Shown here: one piece after another, positions 6,946 through 16,524 of the stretch
Layout: every line of letters begins with the position of its first letter
How positions within the stretch are numbered: position 1 is the first letter of the stretch
Assembly: GCF_022968825.1 (NCBI RefSeq)
Contig: NZ_JALHKS010000007.1
Location: 1-64,000 of the forward strand
From: Chryseobacterium salipaludis
Lineage (GTDB): Bacteria; Bacteroidota; Bacteroidia; Flavobacteriales; Weeksellaceae
Direction of reading: 5' to 3'
DNA length: 64,000 bases
The notes under the pieces: model-generated
The model's input: the letters and a program-made list of their open reading frames with translations, nothing else
Database searches by the model: none
What the model was told of the DNA's origin: nothing
Made by a program: the position numbers and the translations under genes

Positions 6946-8970
6946 ATGAAATTGAAATCTACACTTCTTTTTTTCCTCTGCACTTCTGTGGCCGTCACGG
7001 CACAAAACCTTAAGACTTCTAAAGTACAGGCTACCGGTTTTGACGCAGCGAAGAAGGAAACACGCGGCTTTAAGAAATACGACCTGCGCGAGCTGAACAA
7101 GCCGAAAATGGTCAGCTCGCCTTTTGGTCATAATGGAACTACCGGCAATTCTTCTTCCGGTTCAGCCCGTTCCGCACGCAGCATTGATCCAATTGCTCAG
7201 ATCGATATTCCACGCTGGGGCGTGATCAACAAGGTAGAGAACGGCGGCGAAATCCTTTTCTCAACGGAACGCGCGGGTACAAGTTACACCGTAAAAACCT
7301 ATAATGACAATATTGAGATTGTCGATAATTTCACCATTCAGGTTCCGGCAAATGCCAACCAGGTAGATGTGCTGAACCATTATTCTTCCGGGTTTTTCAA
7401 CAATAATGCCGACAGAGAATTTATGGTTTTCGTGCAGCATTTTGATCCGGAAAGACCGGGCCCGGAGGGTATGATCTGGGAAGTTTGGGTGGTAGACAGC
7501 GCGGGCCAAATCCTGAAGAAACTGGATGGTACCGGCGCAGAGGCCAAAACTGATGCAGACGGTAACAAAAAGTTATTCAGCTATCTGTTAGATGATAACA
7601 CACTTACCGTCAATGCTTTTAATGTCGATACATGGGAAGTTCAAAATACATATGTGGTGGATGCAAAACTGATCACGTTCTTTGTAGGATCTCCGCTTAA
7701 CTTCCTGACGGTAGACGGGCAGGAGTATATCGCTCTGGCGCACTACAAGCACTTGTTCATGGATAATGATACTTTTGAGATTTTCCCGGACAATAACCTG
7801 ATCGTAAAACTGCTGGACTATAACCTACAGGAGGTGAAAAAAATTTCTTTGGATATTGAAACCCGCTACCCGGACGCCGGTCCTTATGTGATCCCGATGG
7901 CAGATTTTGGCACCTTCTACAGAGACCAAACATATGATGTTTCCCGCCATATCTTTAATGATGACGATAAACTCGAAGTAGCTTACGGTGTCTATTATTA
8001 TGATATGATCGGCGATACGGAATGGTCTACCTACCGGGTGGCTAATGAAGACGGGCAAATGATCCATGAACTGAATGATTACATCATCGATTCCTACCAG
8101 GAAATGAACAGCATCGAGGGTCATGACAATCAGCTGGCATTTTTAATGGGCGAAGAGGGCATGGCGACCAATCTTGCTTTCTTTAATATTGAAAGTTGGA
8201 AGTTTGATCTGAACTTAAACGCTGTTCACAATGGTGACCGACTTTCCAATTCATTCAACAGAATCCCGAAAGACAATGATTTCAATTACGTCATCGGTTT
8301 AGGGGAGCCGGATGAGGAAAACGGCAATATCTACGGTGTTATCAATCATTACGACCGGACGGGGAATTCCACGCACAGGCAAAGGTTTTTGCTGCCGGAA
8401 AATACGGTACTCTTTCAGCCTGTTCTGACGCAATACGCCTTGTTGCCCAATCTGTTTGCCAATGATAATGCGTTCTATTACAACTACGTTTATAAGGAAA
8501 TGGCCTCGGACGGAAAGGTTTATAACAACCTGGTCATAAGCAAGGATACGGAGAAGCCTCTGGTGGAGTTCCGGGGCGACACCAATCTTGGAAACGTTAT
8601 TGGCTCTACTTTCCTTACCGATGGTAAGGGCGCCTTCAACAAAATGACGGTGCAGTATGAAAGCGGTTATGAACAGATGCTTACGCAGTTTTACAAACTG
8701 CCGTTTGGAAACGATCTGAATGTACAGAACCCGTCGGCTTCCGCCTTCAGCGTCTATCCGAATCCGGCCGCAGATGTGCTGAATTTTGAAACTGCTGTGC
8801 CGGTTACCGCGGTGAAAGTTTACGGACTTGCCGGCAATCTGGTTCTTAATCAGACTATCGCACCTTACCAGAAGAGCATCCATGTATCCCGATTATCTGC
8901 CGGAGTTTACGTCGCTGTGGCGACCCTGCAGGACGGATCAACCAAACAGATCAAATTCATTAAAAAATAA
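6946..8970 (+). CDS. Secreted protein with type IX secretion C-terminal sorting domain
   Basis: The 674-residue protein has a signal peptide (KSTLLFFLCTSVAVTAQ) and a C-terminal type A sorting domain of about 75 residues: it opens with FSVYPNPAADVLNF, continues with VKVYGLAGNLV and LSAGVYVAVA, and ends in KQIKFIKK. Such domains direct cargo through the T9SS outer-membrane translocon for release or anchoring to anionic LPS. The central ~550 residues have no enzyme motif I recognise; they look beta-rich and repetitive (Asp/Asn-rich turns), perhaps a propeller. It is probably monocistronic, with terminator-like hairpins on both sides. The cargo function is unknown. Confidence 0.85.
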   Translation: MKLKSTLLFFLCTSVAVTAQNLKTSKVQATGFDAAKKETRGFKKYDLRELNKPKMVSSPFGHNGTTGNSSSGSARSARSIDPIAQIDIPRWGVINKVENGGEILFSTERAGTSYTVKTYNDNIEIVDNFTIQVPANANQVDVLNHYSSGFFNNNADREFMVFVQHFDPERPGPEGMIWEVWVVDSAGQILKKLDGTGAEAKTDADGNKKLFSYLLDDNTLTVNAFNVDTWEVQNTYVVDAKLITFFVGSPLNFLTVDGQEYIALAHYKHLFMDNDTFEIFPDNNLIVKLLDYNLQEVKKISLDIETRYPDAGPYVIPMADFGTFYRDQTYDVSRHIFNDDDKLEVAYGVYYYDMIGDTEWSTYRVANEDGQMIHELNDYIIDSYQEMNSIEGHDNQLAFLMGEEGMATNLAFFNIESWKFDLNLNAVHNGDRLSNSFNRIPKDNDFNYVIGLGEPDEENGNIYGVINHYDRTGNSTHRQRFLLPENTVLFQPVLTQYALLPNLFANDNAFYYNYVYKEMASDGKVYNNLVISKDTEKPLVEFRGDTNLGNVIGSTFLTDGKGAFNKMTVQYESGYEQMLTQFYKLPFGNDLNVQNPSASAFSVYPNPAADVLNFETAVPVTAVKVYGLAGNLVLNQTIAPYQKSIHVSRLSAGVYVAVATLQDGSTKQIKFIKK

Positions 8971-8996
8971 AGTTAGGTTATCTATTTGTGTTTTGT

Positions 8997-9033
8997 AAAC
9001 TCTCCGGCCCTGTGTGGTTGGAGAGTTTTTTAT
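8997..9033 (+). terminator. Rho-independent terminator of the T9SS cargo gene
   Basis: AAACTCTCC (8997-9005) pairs with GGAGAGTTT (9020-9028), followed by a T-run. It lies 27 bp after the stop codon. Confidence 0.8.
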
Positions 9034-9068
9034 TGTTACCGGGAAGTTCGGAAGTCTGACAAATGATG

Positions 9069-9076
9069 TAATTTTG
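9069..9076 (+). promoter_or_regulatory. Candidate promoter of the TPR-AraC gene
   Basis: TAATTTTG matches TAnnTTTG, with TTCG 18 bp upstream as a weak distal box. It places the transcription start about 15 bp before the ATG at 9098 and so supports that start over the longer frame beginning at 9014. Confidence 0.55.
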
Positions 9077-9097
9077 TCCTTCGTACCACCCGGATCT

Positions 9098-10540
9098 ATG
9101 AAGTTCAGCTGTATCATTGCGTTTATTTTTACAATAGGAATTATTGCACCGGTCCATGCACAGCAGTCTGAGGAAGAGAAACTCTTAGCAGAAGCCACCC
9201 AAAACCGCTTTGATAATCCTGAGAAAGCACTGAAACTCTACGACTTTTTAGTAAAAAATTCCACGGCTCAGGAAGCGGTGGCCATTCACATAAAACAACT
9301 GCAGTTGTACCGGCTGCTCGGCGAGTACGAAGAGGCGGTTACCGTTCTCAGCTCCCTTCAAAAAGCGGATACGGAACGTTTTAATTCGGCTTTGAAATTC
9401 GAGTACCTGCGCGAAGCTGCCTTGTTGTACTGCGAACTGGATCTTAAAAATGAAGGGCAGTCATTTTATCGTGAAGCGCGGGAAAACTACGGGAAACTCA
9501 GTACAGAACTGCAGAAACAGTATGCCGCAGATCTGGATCTGCTTGCCGTAAAATTTATTGAGGATCGCGATTCTGCCCGAAAAATTGGCGCTTTGCGAAG
9601 CATCCTCCGCAAAATGCAGGTGAAAGATGTGCGCAGGCCTTTTATTCAGTTCACCGTCGCAAAATTATATTTTCCCACGCAGAAAGATTCAGCGACTTAC
9701 TATTTCAGGCAGGTGATTTCGGCCAAAAAGGTTTCCCCGCTGTCCGAGGCTTCTGGAATTTATCTGGATTTGCTGAAATCGGACAGAATGGATGACCGAG
9801 TGATGTCCAAAATATCCGCCCGGAAACTTTTCGACCCGGACCTGCAGCCGCTGATGCTGAAAAGTACCATCAGCTATTTCGAAAGCAACTGGAACACCGA
9901 CAGTTTAATGTACTATCACGGTATGCTGCACCAGCAGGTTTCGGAGGAGCAACTGAAAAAACGTGCGGCAAAAGTGGCTTTAATTCAGAATGATTATCAG
10001 CAGAAACAGCTGGAGGACGCGGCTGAAAAAAAAGCACTAAACCAGAGGTTTCTTTTTGGTTCTGTTCTTTTAATTTTGGTGATATCGGGCTATGCGGTCT
10101 TTAAAATCTATCCTAAACGCTGTCCGGAAAAAGCCGCAGAACCTGATCAGGCAAAAGGCATTGTGATTCCCGATAAAACCGAAGAAGAGATTCTGGAAAA
10201 ACTGCTGAAATTTGAAAAATCCGAACTTTTCTTAGATCCCCAGATTCGCCTGGCGACTATCGCGAAACAGCTGGATACCAACACGCGCTACCTTTCGTCC
10301 ATTATTAATGCCTCGAAAGCAAAGAGTTTTAATGCCTATGTCAATTCACTCCGCATCCGGTATATACTGGACAAACTGAATTCGGAGCCGCGCTACCGCA
10401 CCTATAAGATCAGTTATCTGGCCGAGGCAAGCGGCTTCACTTCCCAAAGCAGTTTCAACACCGCCTTTAAAGAATTCACCGGTTATACCCCTTCTGCTTA
10501 CATTAAAAATCTGGAGAGCCGAAAAGGTGGAAATGTTTAG
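9098..10540 (+). CDS. TPR-transmembrane-AraC-type transcriptional regulator
   Basis: About 480 residues: signal/anchor sequence (IIAFIFTIGIIAPVHA), TPR-like helices over roughly residues 25-310, one transmembrane helix (FLFGSVLLILVISGYAVF), then a cytoplasmic linker and a C-terminal AraC-type double helix-turn-helix (LATIAKQL, ISYLAEASGFTSQSSFNTAF, FTGYTPSAYI). This hybrid architecture is frequent in Flavobacteriia and probably couples envelope or periplasmic status to transcription. The start at 9098 is chosen from the promoter position and signal peptide. No neighbouring target is obvious. Confidence 0.82.
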   Translation: MKFSCIIAFIFTIGIIAPVHAQQSEEEKLLAEATQNRFDNPEKALKLYDFLVKNSTAQEAVAIHIKQLQLYRLLGEYEEAVTVLSSLQKADTERFNSALKFEYLREAALLYCELDLKNEGQSFYREARENYGKLSTELQKQYAADLDLLAVKFIEDRDSARKIGALRSILRKMQVKDVRRPFIQFTVAKLYFPTQKDSATYYFRQVISAKKVSPLSEASGIYLDLLKSDRMDDRVMSKISARKLFDPDLQPLMLKSTISYFESNWNTDSLMYYHGMLHQQVSEEQLKKRAAKVALIQNDYQQKQLEDAAEKKALNQRFLFGSVLLILVISGYAVFKIYPKRCPEKAAEPDQAKGIVIPDKTEEEILEKLLKFEKSELFLDPQIRLATIAKQLDTNTRYLSSIINASKAKSFNAYVNSLRIRYILDKLNSEPRYRTYKISYLAEASGFTSQSSFNTAFKEFTGYTPSAYIKNLESRKGGNV

Positions 10541-10785
10541 TTGTACTAAAAATTATCGCAACATGCCCAAGCCCGGCAGGATTCCACAAGAACAACAAGA
10601 ACTTAGTACACGATCTTTTATCATTTCCGGTTTAACAGCTGTTGTTAGTCACGCAGGAAGTGTGTATTTGCCGACGGAAAACAACTAATTGCAGAAGTGA
10701 AGTGAACAGGAAACTGAAGCGTTAATGAGAAAATATAAAGGGTGTTGGGAGGTGAGGTTTATGCTTCGCCCCGCAGCTTCGCCGT

Positions 10786-11171
10786 TTAAACAAAATCCTG
10801 CTTCGGCACCTCCGGATATTTCCCGTTCAGGAAATGAAGCTTTGCGCCAGTGCCTGCGGATGAGAGTAAATTTTATCGATCGCAGTGTCATGATCATGTG
10901 CCGGGTGAATCATCAGGTGATGCGCAATCGGGATCACGGCTTCTGCTCTAATTTTAATATCAGGCGTCTGATATAAATAATCCAAAGTCATCGACACCGT
11001 TCCCTCAATCGAATTTTCCAGCGGTACCACAGCTTTATCCACTTTACCGGCTGCCACTGCCTCAAAACAAGCCAGAATATTGGGGTGGGGGAGTAAGTGT
11101 TGGTCAGGAAATAATTCCAGCGCCGCAAGTTGCGTGAAAGAAGCTTCGGGACCAAGGAAAGCGATGTTCAT
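10786..11171 (-). pseudogene. pheA: Frameshifted, truncated prephenate dehydratase remnant
   Basis: The minus-strand frame from the ATG at 11171 reads MNIAFLGPEASFTQLAALEL, VVPLENSIEGTV and HPQALAQ, all hallmarks of the catalytic domain of prephenate dehydratase (phenylalanine synthesis). The frame then breaks: the original frame stops at 10827 after SFIS, while the expected continuation (KLHFLNGKYPEVPKQ) is found in another frame and stops at 10786. The second half of the catalytic domain and the ACT domain are absent. At about 130 codons against a usual ~280 the gene cannot make a working enzyme. Upstream ATGs in the longer frame are not needed. Confidence 0.8.
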
Positions 11172-11517
11172 GTAGAAGGCATTTAAAGTTTGCAAATGTA
11201 AAGAATGTGTCAGGGAAACGGACATCAAAAGAGTATTAATTATGGTCGATCTGCTGTGTCTTGATTGGAATTTATGTTAAAATATAATCTTTTTGTATTA
11301 AAAACTTATTTATATTTATACAATAATAACCGCAAACAATATCGATTTATTAAATCATCAACCCTGCACTTGATATTAATACGAATATTTGTTTTCACGC
11401 ATCTAAAATCATTGGTTTTCAGGAGAAAATGCGTTGAATTTATTTGACAAACAACGGAATGCTGCAAGTGTTCTATATTACAATAGAAATCTTATAAGGA
11501 TTTATAAAAAAAAGTAT
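11172..11517. other. Intergenic region, nothing recognised
   Basis: About 345 bp of AT-rich sequence between the divergently oriented pheA remnant and the M50-like gene. I see no open frame with family features, no convincing promoter and no hairpin terminator. Confidence 0.4.
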
Positions 11518-12105
11518 ATGCCGATGACCACTCATGTATTAACTGCCGGTTCTTCATTTAACTCAAGGATGAAAATTACCCTTTCTTATGTTGCTGCCAC
11601 AGCGGGTGTTGTCCTTTTCTCATGGCTTCTCCATGAATTTGCGCACTGGCTGACTGCAGAGTTCCTCGGATATGAAACGAGTATGAGCTTAAATAGTACC
11701 TCTTATTCCAAAGGGCAAAACCCGACCGGACAACATCAGCAGTTCATTTCTGCGGCCGGTCCGATCATTACACTGGTTCAGGCGTTTATTGCTTTTCTTG
11801 CACTGAAGAAAGCCTGGAATAAATTTGCATATCTCTTCCTGCTGGTTCCTTTGTATATGAGGATTTTAGCAGGGTCGATGAACGTGGTCAATTTAAATGA
11901 TGAGGGCAGGATCAGCAGTTATTTAGGGATTGGCACTTTCACTTTGTCAATAGTGGTGTGCGGACTGCTGTTTTTCATGGTGTTTCTGATTTCTAAAAAA
12001 TATCAGCTTACCCGGAAATTTCAGCTAGGGAGTGTGTTGCTGATCATGCTGTTCAGTTCTGGTATTATTCTTTCTGATCAGTTTTTCGGTGTCAGGTTAC
12101 TGTAA
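11518..12105 (+). CDS. M50-like integral membrane metalloprotease family protein
   Basis: About 195 residues with an HExxH zinc motif (HEFAH, about residues 39-43) inside the first membrane segment (VLFSWLLHEFAHWLTAEF). A conserved-looking SAAGPIITL follows in the second, and four to five hydrophobic helices in total. This topology matches small site-2-protease/M50-like proteins that cut within the membrane. A clear C-terminal NPDG-type motif is not seen, so proteolytic activity is likely but not certain. The ATG at 11518 (or 11524) is preferred over the TTG at 11434. It appears to be a single gene. Confidence 0.6.
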   Translation: MPMTTHVLTAGSSFNSRMKITLSYVAATAGVVLFSWLLHEFAHWLTAEFLGYETSMSLNSTSYSKGQNPTGQHQQFISAAGPIITLVQAFIAFLALKKAWNKFAYLFLLVPLYMRILAGSMNVVNLNDEGRISSYLGIGTFTLSIVVCGLLFFMVFLISKKYQLTRKFQLGSVLLIMLFSSGIILSDQFFGVRLL

Positions 12106-12117
12106 TTATTGCGTAAA

Positions 12118-12738
12118 TTATTTGCCGACTTCAATATTAAAATACCTCTTCAGCATTCCCGCTGCTTTGCCGTCCAGATTGATGGGGTGCACCTTGCTTT
12201 CTTTCACTTTGCGGTAAGTGATGGAAAGTCGGCGGTCACGCAGTTTGAGTTCTCCTTCAATAATGTCTTTCTTGCGGGGCGGTATGGAGTGCTTCCATTT
12301 TTTGCGGGCGTCATCCTGCATCACATACAGTGAACGGCGCGGCACTTCAAAGTCGATTGTTTCTTTACCTTTTGTAAACCGCATCACACAGCCACTGCCG
12401 AGATTGACGCCACAAATCTGATTTTCAAAGTAATCGCGGTCCATGTGCGGCCGGATTCCCTCACCCGGCAGGTATTCATTAATGATGACCTGATCCGGCA
12501 TAAACTCCACAATTTGCTGTTCAAAAATATTTTGTGCCAACCGTTGTATCAACGGCGGAAACGGAACCGGAAACGGCACTAGGTCGTAGGGCTTCTCCAA
12601 TTCATTCCGATAGCCGAAATACTGCAGCCGCCGCTGATAATCGACGAGCCAGGGTTGCGCGTCGAGTTCGTCCACCAACGCAGCTTCCTGCGCTTCCGTA
12701 ATAAAGTCGGGAATAAGTGTAAAGCCAGGTAATTCCAT
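12118..12738 (-). CDS. AlkB-family Fe(II)/2-oxoglutarate dioxygenase
   Basis: The 206-residue protein has the jelly-roll iron site: HMD (about residues 97-99) and a later His in WKHSIPPR, plus the 2-oxoglutarate-binding Arg pair in RRLSITYRKV. NEYLPGEGIRPHMD closely follows the AlkB family pattern. Members repair alkylated bases in DNA or RNA by oxidative demethylation. The size fits single-domain AlkB proteins. It is convergent with the M50-like gene (12 bp between stops). Its 5' side faces the island border, so the displaced ssrA terminator now lies just upstream of it. Confidence 0.88.
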   Translation of the reverse strand: MELPGFTLIPDFITEAQEAALVDELDAQPWLVDYQRRLQYFGYRNELEKPYDLVPFPVPFPPLIQRLAQNIFEQQIVEFMPDQVIINEYLPGEGIRPHMDRDYFENQICGVNLGSGCVMRFTKGKETIDFEVPRRSLYVMQDDARKKWKHSIPPRKKDIIEGELKLRDRRLSITYRKVKESKVHPINLDGKAAGMLKRYFNIEVGK

Positions 12739-12830
12739 AATCAGGTATTTCGTCTCTCGGTGCGAATTGTGTACCAGACCGAGCGGAACTTATATTAAAA
12801 TGGCAAGCACTTTCTGCAAGATCGTATATG

Positions 12831-12861
12831 AAAAAAACCATCTACAGCGAGATGGTTTTTG
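12831..12861 (-). terminator. Displaced ancestral ssrA terminator
   Basis: AAAAACCATCT pairs with AGATGGTTTTT around ACAGCG, with a T-run on the minus strand. Because the duplicated tmRNA 3' end lies directly beside it, this was probably the original tmRNA terminator before island insertion. Confidence 0.7.
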
Positions 12862-12865
12862 ATGA

Positions 12866-12884
12866 GGTGGTGGAGTTGGAGGGA
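12866..12884. repeat. Left attachment site: duplicated tmRNA 3' end
   Basis: GGTGGTGGAGTTGGAGGGA is identical to 51624-51642, which covers the 3' end (CCA, acceptor strand, part of the T stem) of the intact tmRNA. The rest of the tmRNA is not present here, so this is a recombination scar rather than a gene. Confidence 0.9.
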
Positions 12885-12923
12885 CCACAAAATAGCTTTG
12901 TTAATCAACGTTTTATATTTTAA

Positions 12924-12949
12924 TTGTAATAAGTATCTGTAATAATATG
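12924..12949. repeat. Left copy of arm-site-like paired repeat
   Basis: TTGTAATAAG, four bases, TGTAATAATATG. The same two elements with identical spacing occur at 51471-51496 (last element TGTAATAATACG). The position just inside each border suggests integrase or excisionase arm sites. Confidence 0.65.
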
Positions 12950-13593
12950 TTGTTTTTACGCTAATTGTTAGGGTCTTCGATTTGAACTTTTTTTGGTGAA
13001 TTCTTAGTTATTCCTGTGGGCAAATTTACAGAATTAGTAATTGGGTAATTCACATTTTCCAGCTTTTCAAGCACCCACCTCTACAAAGCTTGTATAAGTC
13101 TAACGTAGCATTCTGCATAATCATTAATGTACTTTTTGAGATCTGACTACTGACGAGCAAAGCTAAACGATGGGAGATTTATCAGCAACTATTATGCTGG
13201 CGCATGGTTTCCTGTGGGGCTGTAGGGTAAAGTATAATACTTTATTTATCCAATGTTTTATAACCACGTAAGGAAGTGTTTATAAATTATTTTAAATGCC
13301 GTAGAAATCAGCTGTTTCAATAATATCTTTAAAGCTTGAATAATGGTACGAGAAATACTAGTTATGGGTCGTGCAGGATAAAATGAAGGGATAAATTACC
13401 TCAGTTAGATGTTTTTGCGCTTACATACTTAGCTTTTCTGCGCATTGTTGTATAAAGCGACTGTCACTGTACATTAAATCGGATGGCGACAGAAAAGTAA
13501 AAAGTTATATTTCGCTTTCAAACGGCTTTCAGTATGCAGAGAGGCAGCCATAATTAGATAAATATAATATAATCGTAGACCCAGAAATTTGAT

Positions 13594-13601
13594 TATATTT
13601 G
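13594..13601 (+). promoter_or_regulatory. Candidate promoter element of the restriction operon
   Basis: TATATTTG matches TAnnTTTG, 75 bp upstream of hsdM. No convincing -33 box is seen. Confidence 0.45.
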
Positions 13602-13675
13602 GTTTACTTGCATTTAACCTTTATTAAGAATATTTCAACTGAAAATTGAGTTAACTTCCTTATCTAAATATCTCC

Positions 13676-15184
13676 ATGAACCAAGAACTCGTAAAGACCC
13701 TCTGGGCTACTGCCGACAAATTACGCAACAATATGGATGCGGCCGAATACAAGCATGTAGTATTAGGCCTCATTTTCTTAAAATATATTTCAGATAGTTT
13801 CGAAGATCTATACACCAAACTGAAAGAAGATAAACTTTCAGATGAAGAAGACAAAGACGAATACTTAGCAGAGAATGTCTTTTATGTACCTCCTTCCGCA
13901 CGTTGGGGGTATATCCAGCACCAGCGGGCAAAGTTGCCAAGTATTGGTAAGGATATTGACGATGCCATGGATGCCATCGAAAAAGACAACCCTTCTTTGA
14001 AAGGTGTTCTGCCAAAAGATTACGCCCGTCCGTCATTGGACAAAAAGCGTTTGGGAGAACTGGTAGACCTCATCGGAAATATTGGCTTTAAGGAAAAAGG
14101 ACACAGCAGCAAGGATCTTCTGGGCCGCGTATATGAATATTTCTTAGGAATGTTTGCAGATGCCGAAGGCAAGAGAGGAGGTCAGTTCTACACGCCAGAA
14201 AGTATTGTGAAACTGCTGGTCGAAATGCTGGAGCCTTACAGTGGCAGAATATACGACGGTTGCTGCGGCAGTGGCGGAATGTTTGTGCAGAGCGAAAAGT
14301 TTTTGGAAGCGCACGGCGGTAAAATAGGCGATATAGCAGTCTATGGTCAGGAGAGTAATCCTACGACTTATAAACTGGCAAAAATGAACCTGGCAATCCG
14401 GGGGATTGATGCCAAAATAGAACTCGGTGACACCTTCCACAACGACCGTCATAAAGACCTGAAAGCAGATTTTATCATGGCGAATCCGCCTTTTAATATT
14501 TCAGATTGGGGTGGCGAGCAGTTGCAGGACAGCCACATGTGGAAATATGGGATTCCACCCGTAGGAAACGCCAACTATGCTTGGCTTCAATTGTTTGTCA
14601 ATAAATTGAAACCAACCGGCACAGCAGGTATTGTTCTCGCAAACGGTTCCATGACGACCACCGCAGGTTCTGAAGGAGAAATCAGAAAGCAGATGATTGC
14701 CGAGGGCTTAGTGGACTGTATGGTGGCGTTGCCAACCCAACTGTTTTTCAATACCCAAATACCTGCTTGTTTGTGGTTCCTTGCACGCAACCGTACCAAT
14801 CATAAGTTCCGCGACCGCTCCGGCGAAATTCTCTTTATTGATGCCCGGAAAATAGGTCACATGACCAGCCGCAAGAATAAAGCCTTCAATGATGCAGATA
14901 TTGCTCAAATTGCAAACGCTTATCATAACTGGCGCAACAAAGACGGCGATTACGAAGATATTCAGGGCTTCTGTAAATCCGCATCATTGGCTGAGGTGGA
15001 AGCCAATAATTTCGTATTGACACCCGGACGATATGTAGGCACCGAAGATGTGGAAGATGATGGCATACCTTACGAAGAAAAAGTAGCGGCGATTTCAGAA
15101 AACTTGAAAGGCTATTTTGAAAAGTCGGTAGAGCTGCAGGAGAGAATTAAAAGAAATTTGGTGAAAGTAGGTATAGAACTTTAG
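13676..15184 (+). CDS. hsdM: Type I restriction-modification DNA methyltransferase subunit
   Basis: The 502-residue HsdM has an N-terminal helical domain ([20 protein letters not shown]), the S-adenosylmethionine-binding motif GCCGSGGMF at about residue 195 (usual DPACGSGG, so the first Pro-Ala is Gly-Cys), and the catalytic NPPF at about residue 270, typical of N6-adenine methylation. A conserved [13 protein letters not shown] segment precedes motif I. It works with HsdS for target recognition and with HsdR in restriction. It is first in the operon; fic intervenes before hsdS. Length is normal for the family and the frame looks intact. Confidence 0.95.
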   Translation: MNQELVKTLWATADKLRNNMDAAEYKHVVLGLIFLKYISDSFEDLYTKLKEDKLSDEEDKDEYLAENVFYVPPSARWGYIQHQRAKLPSIGKDIDDAMDAIEKDNPSLKGVLPKDYARPSLDKKRLGELVDLIGNIGFKEKGHSSKDLLGRVYEYFLGMFADAEGKRGGQFYTPESIVKLLVEMLEPYSGRIYDGCCGSGGMFVQSEKFLEAHGGKIGDIAVYGQESNPTTYKLAKMNLAIRGIDAKIELGDTFHNDRHKDLKADFIMANPPFNISDWGGEQLQDSHMWKYGIPPVGNANYAWLQLFVNKLKPTGTAGIVLANGSMTTTAGSEGEIRKQMIAEGLVDCMVALPTQLFFNTQIPACLWFLARNRTNHKFRDRSGEILFIDARKIGHMTSRKNKAFNDADIAQIANAYHNWRNKDGDYEDIQGFCKSASLAEVEANNFVLTPGRYVGTEDVEDDGIPYEEKVAAISENLKGYFEKSVELQERIKRNLVKVGIEL

Positions 15185-15188
15185 GTTC

Positions 15189-15220
15189 AAACTAAAATAA
15201 GAAAATTCTTATTTTAGTTT
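15189..15220. promoter_or_regulatory. Perfect 15-bp inverted repeat between hsdM and fic
   Basis: AAACTAAAATAAGAA and its exact complement are separated by two bases. Further AGTAAAAT-type half sites follow (15230-15270, including AAGTAAAATAAAAG and TAGTAAAATAG) up to the fic start. It could be an operator for the winged-helix part of Fic or an AT-rich terminator of hsdM. Confidence 0.5.
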
Positions 15221-15279
15221 TACGCTTTAAAGTAAAATAAAAGAACACGATATATTACTTTAGTAAAATAGAGAAACAA

Positions 15280-16416
15280 ATGATAAACCTAGAAAAATAT
15301 ATAGCAGGAAAGAAATTAAAACATTCAACTGGCTATACTTTTTTTTTACCTAGTGAAATAAATGATGCTTGGATTTGGGAGGACCAAAGTGTTAATAAAC
15401 TATTAGAGAAAGCTGCAATTAAATTAGGGGAATTAAATTCATTTTCAAAACTTGTTCCCAACATTGATCTGTTTATTCAGTTACATGTCACTAAGGAAGC
15501 CGTAGTTTCAAGTAGGATTGAGGGTACGCAAACCCAAATGGATGAAGCACTTTTAGACGAAGAAGAAATTTCTCCGGAAAGAAAGAACGACTGGGTCGAA
15601 GTAAACAATTACATTAGGGCACTCAATGAGGCGATAAAAGAATTGGAAACACTTCCTATTTCATCCCGGCTTATAAAGAAAACTCATCAAATTCTACTTG
15701 ATAGTGTACGTGGCGAGCATAAACAGCCCGGCGAATTCCGGAACTCTCAAAACTGGATTGGGGGCAACTCACTGGCAGATGCAGTTTTTATTCCGCCAAA
15801 TCAAGTTTATGTTAATGAATTAATGGGAGATTTAGAAAAATTTCTCCATAATGAAGACATCAATGTTCCGGCATTAATCAAAATAGGCATTGCTCATTAT
15901 CAATTCGAAACCATTCACCCGTTTTTAGATGGCAATGGCAGGATCGGGCGGCTTTTAATTACATTATATCTGGTTGACCAAAAAATTCTCAACAAACCAC
16001 TGCTTTACCTGTCTGCATTCTTCGAAAAAAATAAAGGCTTGTATTATGACAATCTCACTTTTGTGCGGTCTAAAAACGATATGAAACAGTGGCTCAAATA
16101 TTTTTTGGTAGGGGTAGCTGAAACAGCAGAAAAAGCTACACAAACACTTTCTGAGGTTTTAGAACTAAAAGCGAGGTTAGAAACGCTGATACACACAACG
16201 TTTGGTAAAAGAGCAAATAATGCGTCAGTTTTACTGCAGTACCTATTCAGGAAACCGGTAATACACGTGAATCAGGTTGCAGAAGTCACCCGAAGCACCT
16301 ACAAAACAGCCAACGATTTAGTCACAGAATTTGTGAAAGCCGGTATATTAAAAGAAATGACAGGGCAAAGCCGCAACAGGGTTTTTGTATTCGACGAATA
16401 CATTAAACTATTCTAA
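15280..16416 (+). CDS. Fic-domain protein with autoinhibitory motif and C-terminal winged helix
   Basis: The 378-residue protein has the Fic catalytic motif HPFLDGNGRIGR (about residues 213-224). Fic enzymes transfer AMP or other phosphate-containing groups to target proteins. An N-terminal SSRIEG (about residues 77-82) fits the (S/T)xxxE inhibitory helix that blocks the ATP site. The last ~90 residues look like a winged helix (VNQVAEVTRSTYKTANDLV), a pairing common in bacterial Fic proteins. The gene sits inside the hsd operon with its own leader containing an inverted repeat. Linkage of Fic genes to type I restriction loci is seen elsewhere; whether it controls the restriction complex is unknown. 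Confidence 0.88.
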   Translation: MINLEKYIAGKKLKHSTGYTFFLPSEINDAWIWEDQSVNKLLEKAAIKLGELNSFSKLVPNIDLFIQLHVTKEAVVSSRIEGTQTQMDEALLDEEEISPERKNDWVEVNNYIRALNEAIKELETLPISSRLIKKTHQILLDSVRGEHKQPGEFRNSQNWIGGNSLADAVFIPPNQVYVNELMGDLEKFLHNEDINVPALIKIGIAHYQFETIHPFLDGNGRIGRLLITLYLVDQKILNKPLLYLSAFFEKNKGLYYDNLTFVRSKNDMKQWLKYFLVGVAETAEKATQTLSEVLELKARLETLIHTTFGKRANNASVLLQYLFRKPVIHVNQVAEVTRSTYKTANDLVTEFVKAGILKEMTGQSRNRVFVFDEYIKLF

Positions 16417-16524
16417 AACAAACAAATGAAAAATAAAATCGAAAATAGAAACAATCAAATAGCTGTAAATCATTAGATTACGTTATTTTGTATTTTTCAT
16501 TCATGTAAATAAAACACAATTTAA

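Larger units (their letters stand above)
12885..13675. other. Non-coding left end of the island
   Basis: About 790 bp of AT-rich DNA with no credible open frame. It holds the arm-like repeat pair at 12924-12949 and, near its right end, the hsdM promoter. The rest may be decayed sequence or additional recombinase-binding DNA. Confidence 0.5.

Noticed and set aside
8299-8883. 194-codon minus-strand frame
   Set aside because: Antisense shadow of the T9SS cargo gene with no start signal or motif.
10600-10620. TTAGTACACGA resembling the end of the IS4-family element
   Set aside because: Only about ten bases match the inverted repeat and no transposase or second end is nearby; judged chance.
12866-12884. 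A second, partial tmRNA or tRNA gene
   Set aside because: Only 19 bases of the 3' end are present with no 5' half; it is an attachment-site duplication.
13140-13260. Possible gene fragment at the left end of the island
   Set aside because: Short readable pieces exist in two frames but are interrupted by stops and show no family resemblance.
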